A DNA stretch of 64,000 nucleotides from Paraburkholderia sp. CNPSo 3272 (GCF_024206495.1 NZ_JAMBPQ010000027.1:1-64000), one strand, 5' to 3'; positions 53,352 to 62,971 are shown, numbered from the stretch's first letter. The notes: a model not told the origin generated them from the sequence alone. Numbers and translations are program-made.

Positions 53352-53410
53352 ATTTACGCGCTTCATGCACGCATGCTAGAGTAAGACATGACGCATACAT
53401 CCGCGACAGA

Positions 53411-54805
53411 ATGACACACGACCAACCGCCCCAAAGCGCCGGCGGGATCCATGCATGGGCCACGGCGATGCAGGCCGGCAACGGCCCGCGCTATCTGCGG
53501 CTCGCCGATTTCATCGAGGGCGCAGTGGCGCAAGGCACACTGCGCCCCGGCGAGCGCGTGCCCGCGCAGCGCAGTCTCGCCACCCTTCTTGCGGTCGATC
53601 TGACCACCGTGACGCGCGCTTTCAACGAAGCCCGGCGACGCGGGCTGATCGAGGCGCGCGGGCCGCTGGGCACCTTCATCGCCGCTCCGCGCGCCGAGTT
53701 GCTCCAGCGCGTGGACCTCAGCATGAACATCCCGCCCGCGCCCGCCGGCCTCGACATGAACGCGCTGCTGCGCGAAGGCATGGCGCGCGTGCTGGTGCGC
53801 AGCGACGCCGATCTGCTCATGACCTATCACATGGGCGGCGGCGGCCGCGCCGACTGGCAGGCGGGCGCGAAGTGGCTGCAGCCCATGCTTGGCCACGTCG
53901 CGCCCGATCGCCTGGTGGTGTGTCCGGGCGCGCAAGCGGCGCTTGCCGCGCTGATCCTCGCCTTTACGCAGCCGGACGAGGTCATTCTCGCCGAGCCGCT
54001 CCTCTATCCGGGCCTCCCGCATGCGGCGGCGCAACTGGGCCGCCGCATCGCCCCCGTTGCCGTGGATAACCACGGCATGCGCCCCGACGCGCTCGAAGCG
54101 GCCTGCCGCGAGCACGCGGCGCGGCTCATCTACGTGAACCCCACGTTGCAGAACCCCACGACGGCGACCATGCCGGAGGCGCGCCGCCTCGAAATTCTGA
54201 AGGTCGCGCAGCGCTGCGGCGCGCGTATCGTCGAAGACGATCCTTACTGGCCTTTCGCGCCCGATGCGCCCGCGCCGTTTGCCAGGCTCGCGCCCGCTCG
54301 GGTCTGCTATCTCGCGACGCTTTCCAAGACGCTCTCGCCCGGCCTGCGCACGGCTTATCTCGCGCTGCCCGACGAAGAGACACGCACACGCCTCGTAACG
54401 GCGCTGCGCACGTTCTCGCTGATGGCCGCGCCGCTCACCAACGCGCTCGCCACGCAGTGGATCGAGGAAGGCGTGGCCGAGCAGATCTTCGCGGACGTGA
54501 AGGCCGAAGCGCGCGAGCGCCAGCGCATCGCGGCGCACACGCTGGGCTCGTCGGCGGGCGCGGGCATTCATCTCTGGTACACGCTGCCGCGCTACTGGCA
54601 GGCGCGCGAGCTGGCCGCGGCCGCGAGCACCGAAGGCCTCGCCGTGGCGCCCTCCACGGCGTTCCAGCAAGGCCCGGAGACCGCGAACGCGATCCGCATT
54701 TCTCTGGGCGCGACGGGCGGGCGCGAACAATTGCAGGCCGCGCTGCGCAAGCTCTCGGCGCTGCTCGCCAACGACCTCAGCGCGCAGGCGCAAGTCATCG
54801 TGTGA
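53411..54805 (+). CDS. MocR/PdxR-type regulator (GntR HTH fused to aminotransferase fold)
   Basis: 464 residues. N-terminal GntR winged helix (LRPGERVPAQRSLATLLAVD, LTTVTRAFNEARRRGLIEAR), then a class I aminotransferase domain from about 100 on. PLP-type residues: VNPTLQNPTTATMPE, IVEDDPYWPF and the PLP Lys about 305 in YLATLSKTLSPGLRTAYLA. Such proteins sense PLP or an amine with PLP and control vitamin B6 or amino-compound genes. The start ATG 53411 is chosen over an upstream in-frame ATG that would cover the operator. Divergent from cyoABCD; target genes unknown. Confidence 0.9.
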   Translation: MTHDQPPQSAGGIHAWATAMQAGNGPRYLRLADFIEGAVAQGTLRPGERVPAQRSLATLLAVDLTTVTRAFNEARRRGLIEARGPLGTFIAAPRAELLQRVDLSMNIPPAPAGLDMNALLREGMARVLVRSDADLLMTYHMGGGGRADWQAGAKWLQPMLGHVAPDRLVVCPGAQAALAALILAFTQPDEVILAEPLLYPGLPHAAAQLGRRIAPVAVDNHGMRPDALEAACREHAARLIYVNPTLQNPTTATMPEARRLEILKVAQRCGARIVEDDPYWPFAPDAPAPFARLAPARVCYLATLSKTLSPGLRTAYLALPDEETRTRLVTALRTFSLMAAPLTNALATQWIEEGVAEQIFADVKAEARERQRIAAHTLGSSAGAGIHLWYTLPRYWQARELAAAASTEGLAVAPSTAFQQGPETANAIRISLGATGGREQLQAALRKLSALLANDLSAQAQVIV

Positions 54806-55000
54806 CGGCACTTGCCACGCTTCCCCTGGCACCGCAATTGCTACGGTTACTCGTTTCCCTTCTTCAGCGCGGTTGCGCGGCCATGCCCACATAATGGCAA
54901 AGACGCGGCGCAGCGGCGCAAGTACACTCGTCGCAGCAGGCGGCGACCCGATTCGAGTAACCGCGCCCGCAAGGGCGCCCCAAATACGGGAGATACGACG

Positions 55001-55897
55001 ATGGCAAACGAGCAAATGCTTGCGCAGATGCGCGACAAACCGGGCTTCATCGCCGCGCTGGACCAGAGCGGCGGCTCGACGCCTGGCGCGCTGCGGCAGT
55101 ACGGCATCCCCGAAAGCGCGTATAGCGGCGACGCCGAAATGTTCCGCCTCATCCATGAAATGCGGGTGCGCATCGTGAGCGCGCCCGCGTTCACGGGCGA
55201 AAAGGTGATTGGCGCGATCCTCTTCGAGGCGACCATGGAAGGCCAGGCGCAAGGCAAGCCGGTGCCCGGGTTCCTCTGGAGCGAGCGTGGCGTCGTGCCG
55301 TTCCTCAAGGTCGACAAGGGGCTGGAGGCCGAGTCCGACGGCGTGCGCCTGATGAAGCCGATTCCGGGCCTCGACGCCCTGCTCGAACGCGCGGTGAAGG
55401 CCGGTATTTTTGGCACCAAGATGCGCTCGGTGATCGAGCATGCCTCGCCTTCCGGCATCGCCTCGATCGCCGCACAGCAGTTCGCATTCGGTGCGCAGAT
55501 CTCCGCGCACGGACTCGTGCCGATTCTCGAGCCCGAAGTCTCGATCAAGGCGCCCGACAAGGCCAAGGCCGAGAAGCTGTTGCGCGACGAACTGCTCAAG
55601 GGGCTCGACGCGCTGCCCGCCTCGCAGAACGTGATGATCAAGCTCACGATTCCCGATACGCCCGACTTCTATCTGCCGCTCATCGAACATCCGCGCGTGG
55701 TGCGCGTGGTGGCGCTCTCCGGCGGCTATTCGCGCGCTGACGCGTGTGCGCGCCTCGCCAAAAACCATCGCATGATTGCCAGCTTTTCGCGCGCGCTCAT
55801 CAACGACCTCACGAAGTCGATGAGCGACGCCGAGTTCAACGCCGCGCTCGCCGCTAGCATCGACGAAATCTGGAAGGCCTCGGTGCAGAAGGACTGA
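55001..55897 (+). CDS. Class I fructose-bisphosphate aldolase
   Basis: 298 residues. MRDKPGFIAALDQSGGSTPG is the characteristic opening of bacterial class I aldolases, followed by GAILFEATMEGQ, GVVPFLKVDKGLE (Lys in the active-site barrel), GTKMRSVIEHAS, LVPILEPEVSIKAPDK and VMIKLTIPDTPDFY, where the Schiff-base Lys is expected, then VVALSGGYSRADAC. It cleaves fructose-1,6-bisphosphate without metal. ggag lies upstream of the ATG. Single gene. Confidence 0.93.
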   Translation: MANEQMLAQMRDKPGFIAALDQSGGSTPGALRQYGIPESAYSGDAEMFRLIHEMRVRIVSAPAFTGEKVIGAILFEATMEGQAQGKPVPGFLWSERGVVPFLKVDKGLEAESDGVRLMKPIPGLDALLERAVKAGIFGTKMRSVIEHASPSGIASIAAQQFAFGAQISAHGLVPILEPEVSIKAPDKAKAEKLLRDELLKGLDALPASQNVMIKLTIPDTPDFYLPLIEHPRVVRVVALSGGYSRADACARLAKNHRMIASFSRALINDLTKSMSDAEFNAALAASIDEIWKASVQKD

Positions 55898-55898
55898 A

Positions 55899-55920
55899 CC
55901 CCGCCTGAAGCCGCGCGGGG
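55899..55920 (+). terminator. Weak hairpin after the aldolase gene
   Basis: ccccgc and gcgggg form a 6-bp stem around ctgaagccgc, starting just after the stop codon. No U-tract. Low-confidence terminator. Confidence 0.3.
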
Positions 55921-56034
55921 CGCGACGCCCGGCGCTGGCACCGGTCAGGGATGTGAAAACGGGATGACACGCAGCCGGCCTCATTAATCGGGGCCGGTTA
56001 TACTTGCGCCTTCTTTTTCTCCTATGCACCGGCC

Positions 56035-56772
56035 ATGAGGCAGTTACTCTGCCTGCTCGTCCTGTTGCCGGGCCTCGTGCAAACCGCGGCCGCGCAGGCG
56101 CAGCAGCAGGCGCCCGCTAGCGAAGTCGTCGGCGCATCGGCTGCGAGCGACGTTGCTCCCGCAAGCTCCAGCGCAGTTTCCAGCGCGGTTTCGAAATACC
56201 TCACGCATAAGTTCGGTATCGCGAAAGAGAAAGCCGCGCAAATCTCACAAGCCGTCACCGGCGCCGCCGAGAAATATTCGCTGCCGCCTGCGGTGCTGCT
56301 CGCCATCATCTCGATCGAGTCGCGCTTTCGCGAGAAGGCGCACGGCGCGAATGGCGCGACCGGACTCATGCAGGTCGTGCCGTCGGCGCATCGCAATCTT
56401 CTGCACAACAAGGATCTCACCGACCCCCAGGTCAACATCGACGTGGGCTCGTCGATCCTCTATGGCTATCAGCGCGCGGCCGGCGGCGACCTCAATGCCG
56501 CGATGAAGAACTACGGCGGCTCGAAGGCCTATGCGGAAAAGATCCGCACGCGCGCCGTGGAGTTCAGCCGGGTGCTCGACACCGCTAGCGCGCCAGCCGC
56601 GAGCGATGCGCCGGCGAGCGTGGGACTTGCGGCTTCCGCGGCTTCCGCCTTTGCGGATGCGGCGGCAACGGCCGCAATTGGCGCATCCGCGCCTGCCGCT
56701 GCACCCTCCGCGACATGGGCGGCCTCCGCGCAGGCTGCCGTGCAAAACGCCGCTTCGGCCAACGCGCGCTAA
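56035..56772 (+). CDS. Lytic transglycosylase (SLT domain), secreted
   Basis: 245 residues. Signal peptide MRQLLCLLVLLPGLVQTAAA, a Ser/Ala linker, then an SLT domain (about 75-185): catalytic Glu in LLAIISIESRFREKAHG, then GATGLMQVVPSAHRN and NIDVGSSILYGYQRAAGGDL, MKNYGGSKAYAEKI. It cleaves peptidoglycan to anhydromuropeptides. The last ~55 residues are an Ala-rich low-complexity tail (AASAASAFADAAATAAIGAS) of unknown use. Confidence 0.9.
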   Translation: MRQLLCLLVLLPGLVQTAAAQAQQQAPASEVVGASAASDVAPASSSAVSSAVSKYLTHKFGIAKEKAAQISQAVTGAAEKYSLPPAVLLAIISIESRFREKAHGANGATGLMQVVPSAHRNLLHNKDLTDPQVNIDVGSSILYGYQRAAGGDLNAAMKNYGGSKAYAEKIRTRAVEFSRVLDTASAPAASDAPASVGLAASAASAFADAAATAAIGASAPAAAPSATWAASAQAAVQNAASANAR

Positions 56773-56919
56773 GACCGCTTCCTGCTTCGCTCCGACTGCC
56801 TCGCGCGCGATCGGCGGCGATGCGATGCGCATCGAAAGCACCCGGGATCGCGAGACGAAGGCCGACGCGCGCGCCGAAGGTTGCGCGCGCATCGATCGGC
56901 GGCGGCTTGCCAGACGTGC

Positions 56920-56958
56920 AAACGCCCCTCGCGCGGCGGTGCCGCGAAAGGGGCGTTT
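56920..56958 (-). terminator. Bidirectional hairpin between the transglycosylase and ProQ/FinO genes
   Basis: aaacgcccc pairs with ggggcgttt (9 bp), with an inner stem cgcggc-ggt-gccgcg. The A/T-rich ends act as short T-tracts in both directions, so it can stop both convergent genes. Confidence 0.65.
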
Positions 56959-56985
56959 CGAAGGGCAAACTTCCGGCGCGCGGGC

Positions 56986-57921
56986 TCAGGCGCCGCTTAC
57001 GGGCGTCTCGCCGTTTTCCGGTTGCTGGACCGCGGCTTCCGGCGCGTTGGACGGGGCTTGCGGCTCTGCGCTGTGGGCTTCGGGCTGGGGCGCGGGTTCG
57101 GCATTCGCCTCGGGCTTGGCCTCGGGCTGGGCGTTGCCCTCTTCGCGCGCCTTGGCTTGCGCCTCGGCCTTGGCCTTTTGACGCGCCAGCGCCGCATTCG
57201 CGCGGCCGACGTGCGACGGGTCGATGCCCGGGCCTTCCGAAGCCGTGCCGTCGAGCTCGTAGCGCGAGCCGCCCGCGGCCACGCGCTCGTGATAGCGCGG
57301 ATGGTTCACATGGCGCTTGAGCACGGCGACGATCATCGTGCGCTCGTACTCGGGGTGACGCGCGACGAGATCCTCGGCCACGCCGATCTTGAGCGGCAAA
57401 CGGTCGCGGAACGCCGGGTAGTGCTTCGCGAACACGTTCCAGACCGTGTTGAGCTGGCGGTTGCGCTCCATGCGCGCCTTTTCGGCCTCGCTCAGATTCG
57501 CGGCCGGCGGCTGCTGGGGACGGGCCGGACGGCGGCGCTGCTGCTGCCCGGAACGCTCGGCCGCCTCAGGCCCGCGGGCCGGCTTCGGCTGCTGCGGCCG
57601 GCGCGGCTGCTGCGCGCGCTGTCCAGTCTCGCCCTGATTCTCCTGCGCTCGCGCGCCCTGAGGCCGGCCGTGGCGCGAACGCGCACGCTCGTCCTTGCCG
57701 CCCGCTGCGCCAGCAGGCGCCGAACCCTCTCTCGGCGCACGCGGGCCCTTCGGGGCGTGCGAGCCGCCATGGCCCTTCGCGCCCTTGTAAGCGGGCTTGC
57801 CTTGCGTTTTTTGCGCCTGTTCTTCGGCTGGCTGGCCTGAGCCGCCCCCCATGCTCTTCTTGATCTCAAGAAGACCTTCCTTGAAGCTCAGGGTACGGCG
57901 TTGTTGCGGTGCGGCTTTCAC
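56986..57921 (-). CDS. ProQ/FinO-domain RNA-binding protein
   Basis: 311 residues in three parts: a Lys/Arg/Gln/Pro/Gly-rich disordered N-terminus (about 20-150), a compact ProQ/FinO domain (about 155-240: NTVWNVFAKHYPAFRDRLPL, KIGVAEDLVARHPEYERTM, VAVLKRHVNHPRYHERVA, GSRYELDG), and a Glu/Ala/Pro-rich C-terminal tail. The domain binds structured small RNAs and mRNA 3' ends in relatives. The long basic N-terminus probably adds RNA binding. FKEGLLEIKKSMGGG at residues 12-27 is a conserved small helix. Confidence 0.9.
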   Translation of the reverse strand: MKAAPQQRRTLSFKEGLLEIKKSMGGGSGQPAEEQAQKTQGKPAYKGAKGHGGSHAPKGPRAPREGSAPAGAAGGKDERARSRHGRPQGARAQENQGETGQRAQQPRRPQQPKPARGPEAAERSGQQQRRRPARPQQPPAANLSEAEKARMERNRQLNTVWNVFAKHYPAFRDRLPLKIGVAEDLVARHPEYERTMIVAVLKRHVNHPRYHERVAAGGSRYELDGTASEGPGIDPSHVGRANAALARQKAKAEAQAKAREEGNAQPEAKPEANAEPAPQPEAHSAEPQAPSNAPEAAVQQPENGETPVSGA

Positions 57922-58131
57922 GTCCAGATCTCTTCCATATGGAACCGGACGCTATGATACCGAAAACACGGCCGATCCAACCTGGCAATCATTTGTTGTG
58001 GCCGGTTTCGCGTCCGCCGTCGCATGCCGCGCCCCACCGCGAACCCACGCGGCGCGCGGCAAAATCCCTCGAATTTCATGCGTCAACACCTTGCGCGCGC
58101 AAGGTTCGCATTCTATTTTCATCACGCCACC

Positions 58132-58908
58132 ATGACGATTTCGACATCCGCCCCCCGTTCCACCATTCGCGCCATCGTGAGCGGCCATACGCGCGGATTG
58201 GGTGCGGCGCTCGCGCAATCGCTGCTGCAACGGGACATCGAGGTGCTCGGCCTCGGTCGTGGCGCGCATGCGGAACTGGCTTTCCGCCATCCGGAACGGT
58301 TCGCCGAGGCCATCGTGGACCTCGCCGATCCCGCCGCACTCGGGCGCTGGCTGGCGGGCGACACGCTCGATGCGTTCGCGCTCGGTGCGCAGTGCGTGGT
58401 GCTCTTCAACAACGCGGGCACGGTCGAGCCCATTGCGCCGCTCGGCGCGCAGGACCCGCTCGCCATTGCGCGCGCGGTGACGCTCAACGTGGCAGCGCCG
58501 TTGATGCTCGCGAATGCGCTCGCCGCCACGCCCGCGCTCGGCGCGAGCGCGTCGCGACGCATCGTGCATATCTCGAGCGGCGCCGCGCGCAACGCGTATG
58601 CGGGCTGGAGCGTGTATTGCGCGACCAAGGCCGCGCTCGACCATCATGCGCGTGCCGTCGCCCTCGACGCGCCGGCCGGCGTGCGCATTTGCAGCATCGC
58701 GCCGGGCGTGATCGACACCGGCATGCAGGAAGCAATCCGCGCGACGCGCGTCGACCAGTTCCCGATGCGCGAGCGCTTTGAACAGCTCAAGCAGAACGGT
58801 TTGCTCTCCACGCCCGAATCGGCCGCGCAGCAGCTTATCGATTACGCATTGAGCGACGCATTCGGATCGGCGCCCGCCACGGACGTGCGCGAACTCGGCA
58901 AGGCGTGA
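58132..58908 (+). CDS. SDR-family oxidoreductase (sepiapterin/benzil-reductase-like)
   Basis: 258 residues. NADP motif IVSGHTRGLGAALAQSLL, FNNAGTVEPIAPLG, catalytic Ser in IVHISSGAARNA and Tyr-x-x-x-Lys in VYCATKAALDHHAR, then IAPGVIDTGMQEAIR. The pattern resembles the YueD/sepiapterin-reductase branch. Substrate unknown. I start at ATG 58132, which keeps the dinucleotide motif near residue 15; the longer frame covers 36 extra codons without similarity. Single gene. Confidence 0.88.
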   Translation: MTISTSAPRSTIRAIVSGHTRGLGAALAQSLLQRDIEVLGLGRGAHAELAFRHPERFAEAIVDLADPAALGRWLAGDTLDAFALGAQCVVLFNNAGTVEPIAPLGAQDPLAIARAVTLNVAAPLMLANALAATPALGASASRRIVHISSGAARNAYAGWSVYCATKAALDHHARAVALDAPAGVRICSIAPGVIDTGMQEAIRATRVDQFPMRERFEQLKQNGLLSTPESAAQQLIDYALSDAFGSAPATDVRELGKA

Positions 58909-58941
58909 GCCCGTTGCGCCTTGAGCCGTCGCCATCACGCT

Positions 58942-60030
58942 TCATGTCAGCGCGACGCGCGGCCGTACCGCTTTCAGGCGCCGCACGCCACCCGCGAGCG
59001 CGAGCAATGCGCCGACCGCGAGCACGTCGCCCGCGAGCCGTGCGGGCAAAAAAGCGGTGACATGCGTCGCACGCAACAGCGTGTCGATGACGTTCGAAGC
59101 CACCGCGCCCCCCACGAAACAGACGAGGCCCTGCTGTCCCACGTTGACGACGGCCGGCAGCCGCTGCGCAAGCCATGCTATCCAGCCCTTGCGCACCGCC
59201 TGCGCGGCGAGCCAGGCCACGGCGGCGAAGTTCACGATGCGCACGCTCGCAAGATTCTGTTTCATGTAGCCAGGCTGCGGCTCCAGATCGGCGAACAACT
59301 GGATGAATGCGAACGCGGCGACGAGCACCAGCGCGAACGCTGTCAACGCGCGGCCCATCCACGAGACCTGGAACGCGCGCGACACCGGGTGGATGTGGCA
59401 TAGCAGGCCCAGCATGAACATGGCCTGCCAGGCAAACGGGTTGAACGGCCAGATGGCGCCGGGTGCGCTCGGCAAATAACCCACGAGCCAGCACCCGGCG
59501 AACCACAGCACGAAGCTGCCCACGAGCACGAGATCGGGCGAGCGGCGCGCAAGCGGCATCACGAATGGCAAAGCCATCACGAGCACGATGTACATGGGCA
59601 GCACGCCGGCCAGATACGGCTGGTCGCGAAACACCGCGATATTGGCGAGCATCGTGAACGGCTGCGCGGCGAAGCGCAGATAACCCGACTCTGCGACCAG
59701 CGGCGAATCTATCCGCAGCATCACCGCCGCGGCGCCCGACAGCAGCATCAGCGCGGCGGTGCACAGGTAGGCGGCGTAGATCTCGCGCCCGCGACGCCAG
59801 AAGCGCCGGTTGGCCGCGCCCGCGCCTTTGCTACCGGCAATGGCGAGCCAACTCGCCGCGCATACATAGCCGCTCACGAAGACGAAAACTTCCGCGGAGT
59901 CGCAGAACGCGAAGTTGTGCAGCATCGCATGCGAAAGCACGCTGGAAGGAATGTGATCGAGCGCGATGGAAATCAATGCGAAACCCCGGAAAAAGTCGAT
60001 TTCGATCGATCGCTTCGCTGTCTGACTCAT
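58942..60030 (-). CDS. OpgC-domain membrane protein
   Basis: 362 residues with about ten hydrophobic helices, the OpgC layout. IEIDFFRGFALISIALDHIP at the N-terminus, FCDSAEVFVFVSGYVCAASW and PLLPMYIVLV-like GVLPMYIVLVMALPFVMP are family signatures. OpgC proteins add succinyl groups to osmoregulated periplasmic glucans in some proteobacteria, but no opgG/opgH genes are here, so the acceptor is uncertain. Confidence 0.85.
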   Translation of the reverse strand: MSQTAKRSIEIDFFRGFALISIALDHIPSSVLSHAMLHNFAFCDSAEVFVFVSGYVCAASWLAIAGSKGAGAANRRFWRRGREIYAAYLCTAALMLLSGAAAVMLRIDSPLVAESGYLRFAAQPFTMLANIAVFRDQPYLAGVLPMYIVLVMALPFVMPLARRSPDLVLVGSFVLWFAGCWLVGYLPSAPGAIWPFNPFAWQAMFMLGLLCHIHPVSRAFQVSWMGRALTAFALVLVAAFAFIQLFADLEPQPGYMKQNLASVRIVNFAAVAWLAAQAVRKGWIAWLAQRLPAVVNVGQQGLVCFVGGAVASNVIDTLLRATHVTAFLPARLAGDVLAVGALLALAGGVRRLKAVRPRVALT

Positions 60031-60544
60031 TGGTGACGACTCCCGTCCGTGTCGATGATTACGATTGAAGGGGTGCGCGACTTCGATTCGATGAAGCTGT
60101 CAGCTTTATGGGTCTTTTTGTAAGGATGCCTGATCGATTCGTGGCCGCGCGCGCAACAGATGAAAGGGTTCCGTAAAAGGCTGCGCCGGAGCGCCGCCTC
60201 ACCATGCGACTTTAATGCCAGGTCGACGTGAAACGGGCCTGGATGGCCCATGGTAAGCATTTCACCCGCTTCACGCTTGCGCGCAGCCGCGCGCGCACGC
60301 CCGGACGGTGCGCGCCATGCACACCGAGCCAGCGCCCGCCCGTTTCTGGTGCCACATCCTGTGTGCGTCACGTCGTCTGCAGCATGGCCGTATTCCGGTC
60401 GACGCGTCTCGTGGAAAGGCACGCGAAAGCCCGCATGTTCGCTTTGCTCGCGTCATGGCGAGTTGACGCCCGGCAGCGCCGAGGGTTCCGGAAATATTCA
60501 GATGTTTTCGCCGCCGCGCCCAGGGTCATCCCGCCTCGCGCGCG

Positions 60545-60568
60545 AATTACTTGACACCTAAAGTAATT
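60545..60568. promoter_or_regulatory. Inverted repeat overlapping the -35, candidate MarR operator
   Basis: aattactt-gacaccta-aagtaatt, a perfect 8-bp inverted repeat with an 8-bp spacer, covering the -35 box of the promoter at 60551-60579. A repressor bound here would block RNA polymerase. The operon encodes a MarR regulator (63748 on), the natural candidate. Confidence 0.65.
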
Positions 60569-60579
60569 GGACCTACATT
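60551..60579 (+). promoter_or_regulatory. Near-consensus sigma-70 promoter
   Basis: -35 ttgaca (60551-60556), 17-bp spacer, -10 tacatt (60574-60579). The -10 lies about 30 bp upstream of the monooxygenase ATG, giving a very short leader; gaaggag is the ribosome-binding site at 60597-60603. Confidence 0.75.
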
Positions 60580-60608
60580 GACCTTGCAGACTGAACGAAG
60601 GAGCGAGC

Positions 60609-62969
60609 ATGCGCATTGTTTGCATGGGTGGCGGGCCCGCAGGCCTCTATTTCGGCCTCTTGATGAAGCGCCGTCACCCCGACTACGAAGTCACCGTAAT
60701 CGAACGGAACCGCCCGTACGACACGTTCGGCTGGGGCGTGGTGTTCTCGGACCAGACGCTGGGCAACCTGCGCGCGGCCGACCCTGAAAGCGCGGACGAA
60801 ATTCTCGACGCCTTCAATCATTGGGACGACATCGAGATCCACTTTCGCGGCAGCGCGATCCGCTCGTCGGGCCATGGCTTCTGCGGCATAGGCCGCAAGC
60901 GTCTGCTCAACATCCTGCAGGCGCGCTGCGAAGCGCTCGGCGTGAAGCTCGTGTTCGAATCGCAGATCACGGACGACGACATCACCCACGCGGACCTCAT
61001 CATCGCGAGCGACGGCCTGAACAGCGCCACGCGCCAGAAGTACGCCGCCACCTATCAGCCAGATATCGATTTGCGCAATTGCCGCTTCGTGTGGCTCGGC
61101 ACGTCGAAACTCTTCGACGCGTTCACGTTCGCGTTTGAAGAAACCAAATGGGGCTGGTTCCAGGCACACGCCTACCGCTTCGACGACAACACGTCGACGT
61201 TCATCGTCGAAACGCCCGATCACGTGTGGCGCGCAGCCGGCCTCGACACCATGAGCAAGGAAGACAGCATCGCGTTCTGCGAGAAGCTGTTCGCGCGTTA
61301 TCTCGACGGCCACGCGCTGCGCTCGAATGCGTCGCATCTGCGCGGCTCGTCGCAGTGGATCCGCTTTCCGCGTGTGGTCAATCGCGAATGGGTGCACTGG
61401 AAAACCGCGGCCGACGGCAAGCAGACGCCCGTCGTGCTGATGGGCGACGCCGCGCACACCGCGCACTTCTCGATCGGTTCGGGCACGAAGCTCGCGCTCG
61501 AAGACGCGATCGAACTCGCCAACAGCATGGAGGCTCACCCCGGCGATCTGCGCGCGGCGCTCACGCACTACACGAACGTGCGCAGCGTGGACGTACTGCG
61601 TATTCAGAACGCCGCGCGCAATTCCACGGAGTGGTTCGAGCACGTGGACCGCTACGCGAAGTTCGATCCTGAGCAGTTTGCCTATTCGCTGCTCACGCGC
61701 TCGCAGCGCATCTCGCACGAAAACCTGCGCGAGCGCGACGCGCGCTATTTGTCCGGATTCGAAACGTGGCTCGCGCAGCGCGCCGGTGGTGAGGCGCGTG
61801 CCGTGCCGCCCATGTTCACGCCTTATACGGTGCGTGGCGTGACGTTGAAAAACCGCGTGATCGTCTCGCCGATGGCGCAGTACTCCGCCCATGACGGCGT
61901 GGCCGGCGACTATCACCTCATGCATCTGGGCGCGCGCGCCATGGGCGGCGCCGCACTCGTGATGACCGAGATGACCTGCGTCTCGCCCGAGGCTCGCATC
62001 ACGCCCGCCTGCCCCGGCATGTATGCGCCCGAGCATTTGCAAGCGTGGAAGCGCATCGTCGATTTCGTGCATGCAAACTCGGACGCGAAAATCGGCATGC
62101 AGCTCGGCCATTCCGGCGCCAAGGGCTCGACGCGCGTGGCATGGGAAGGTATCGACCAGCCGCTCGACGACGGCAACTGGCCGCTCGTCTCCGCTTCGCC
62201 GCAGCAATATCTGCGCGGCGTGAGCCAGTGGTCGCACGAAGCCAGCATCGAGGAACTGCGCGACATCGAGGCTCAATTCGTGCAAGCCACGCAAATGGCA
62301 AACGAAGCGGGCTTCGACTGGCTCGAATTGCACTGCGCGCACGGCTATCTACTTTCCAGCTTCCTCTCCCCGCTCACGAACCAGCGCACTGACGAGTACG
62401 GCGGATCGCTCGAGAACCGGCTGCGTTATCCGCTCGAGGTTTTCGAGGCGATTCGCGCGGTCTGGCCAGAGAACAAGCCGATTTCGGTGCGCGTCTCGGC
62501 ACACGACTGGGTGGAAGGCGGCAACACACCCGACGACGCCATCGAAATCGCGCGCGCGTTCAAGGCGGCGGGCGCGGACATGATCGACGTTTCGTCGGGC
62601 CAGGTGAGCAAGGAAGAAAAGCCCGTCTTCGGCCGCATGTTCCAGACGCCCTTCGCCGACCGCATCCGCAACGAAGCGGGCATCGCGACGATCGCCGTCG
62701 GGGCGATTTCCGAAGCGGATCACGTGAACGGCATCATCGCGGCCGGTCGCGCCGACCTGTGCGCCGTGGCGCGGCCGCACCTGGCCAATCCCTCGTGGAC
62801 GCTCACCGAAGCGGCGCGCATCGGCTACCTCGACATCAAGTGGCCGAATCAGTATATGGCGGCCAAGACACAACTCGAACGCAACATCGAGCGCGAACGC
62901 GCCGCAGCCGCCGCCGCGGCCGGCCTGTCGCCGATCGAGCGTGCGCAACGCGCCGAAGGAACCGTGTGA
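60609..62969 (+). CDS. 2-aminobenzoyl-CoA (or salicylyl-CoA) monooxygenase fused to an OYE-like reductase
   Basis: 786 residues in two domains. Residues 1 to about 390 are a flavin monooxygenase: FAD motif CMGGGPAGLYFGLLMKRR, then LIIASDGLNSATR and VVLMGDAAHTAHFSIGSGTK. From about 398 an old-yellow-enzyme domain follows: MFTPYTVRGVTLKNRVIVSP, MAQYSAHDGVAGDYHLMHLG, ELHCAHGYLLSSFLSPLTNQ, RTDEYGGSLENRLRYPLEVF. This fusion is that of 2-aminobenzoyl-CoA monooxygenase/reductase, which hydroxylates and partly reduces the ring of the CoA thioester in aerobic anthranilate breakdown; salicylyl-CoA 5-hydroxylases share the first domain. The ligase that would decide between them lies outside the window. 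Confidence 0.88.
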   Translation: MRIVCMGGGPAGLYFGLLMKRRHPDYEVTVIERNRPYDTFGWGVVFSDQTLGNLRAADPESADEILDAFNHWDDIEIHFRGSAIRSSGHGFCGIGRKRLLNILQARCEALGVKLVFESQITDDDITHADLIIASDGLNSATRQKYAATYQPDIDLRNCRFVWLGTSKLFDAFTFAFEETKWGWFQAHAYRFDDNTSTFIVETPDHVWRAAGLDTMSKEDSIAFCEKLFARYLDGHALRSNASHLRGSSQWIRFPRVVNREWVHWKTAADGKQTPVVLMGDAAHTAHFSIGSGTKLALEDAIELANSMEAHPGDLRAALTHYTNVRSVDVLRIQNAARNSTEWFEHVDRYAKFDPEQFAYSLLTRSQRISHENLRERDARYLSGFETWLAQRAGGEARAVPPMFTPYTVRGVTLKNRVIVSPMAQYSAHDGVAGDYHLMHLGARAMGGAALVMTEMTCVSPEARITPACPGMYAPEHLQAWKRIVDFVHANSDAKIGMQLGHSGAKGSTRVAWEGIDQPLDDGNWPLVSASPQQYLRGVSQWSHEASIEELRDIEAQFVQATQMANEAGFDWLELHCAHGYLLSSFLSPLTNQRTDEYGGSLENRLRYPLEVFEAIRAVWPENKPISVRVSAHDWVEGGNTPDDAIEIARAFKAAGADMIDVSSGQVSKEEKPVFGRMFQTPFADRIRNEAGIATIAVGAISEADHVNGIIAAGRADLCAVARPHLANPSWTLTEAARIGYLDIKWPNQYMAAKTQLERNIERERAAAAAAAGLSPIERAQRAEGTV

Positions 62970-62971
62970 GC

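Larger units (their letters stand above)
60031..60608. other. Intergenic region with divergent promoters
   Basis: No gene recognised; small open frames on both strands lack motifs. The left end must hold the OpgC promoter, and the right end holds the promoter and inverted repeat of the monooxygenase operon (listed separately). About 60060-60480 shows no structure I can name. Confidence 0.5.

Noticed and set aside
53363..56029. 888-codon open frame on the minus strand
   Set aside because: Antisense shadow of the MocR regulator and class I aldolase genes; Arg/His/Ala-rich without domains.
60027..60422. 131-codon minus-strand frame upstream of OpgC
   Set aside because: Overlaps the OpgC start region and shows no signal, domain or codon pattern of a real gene.
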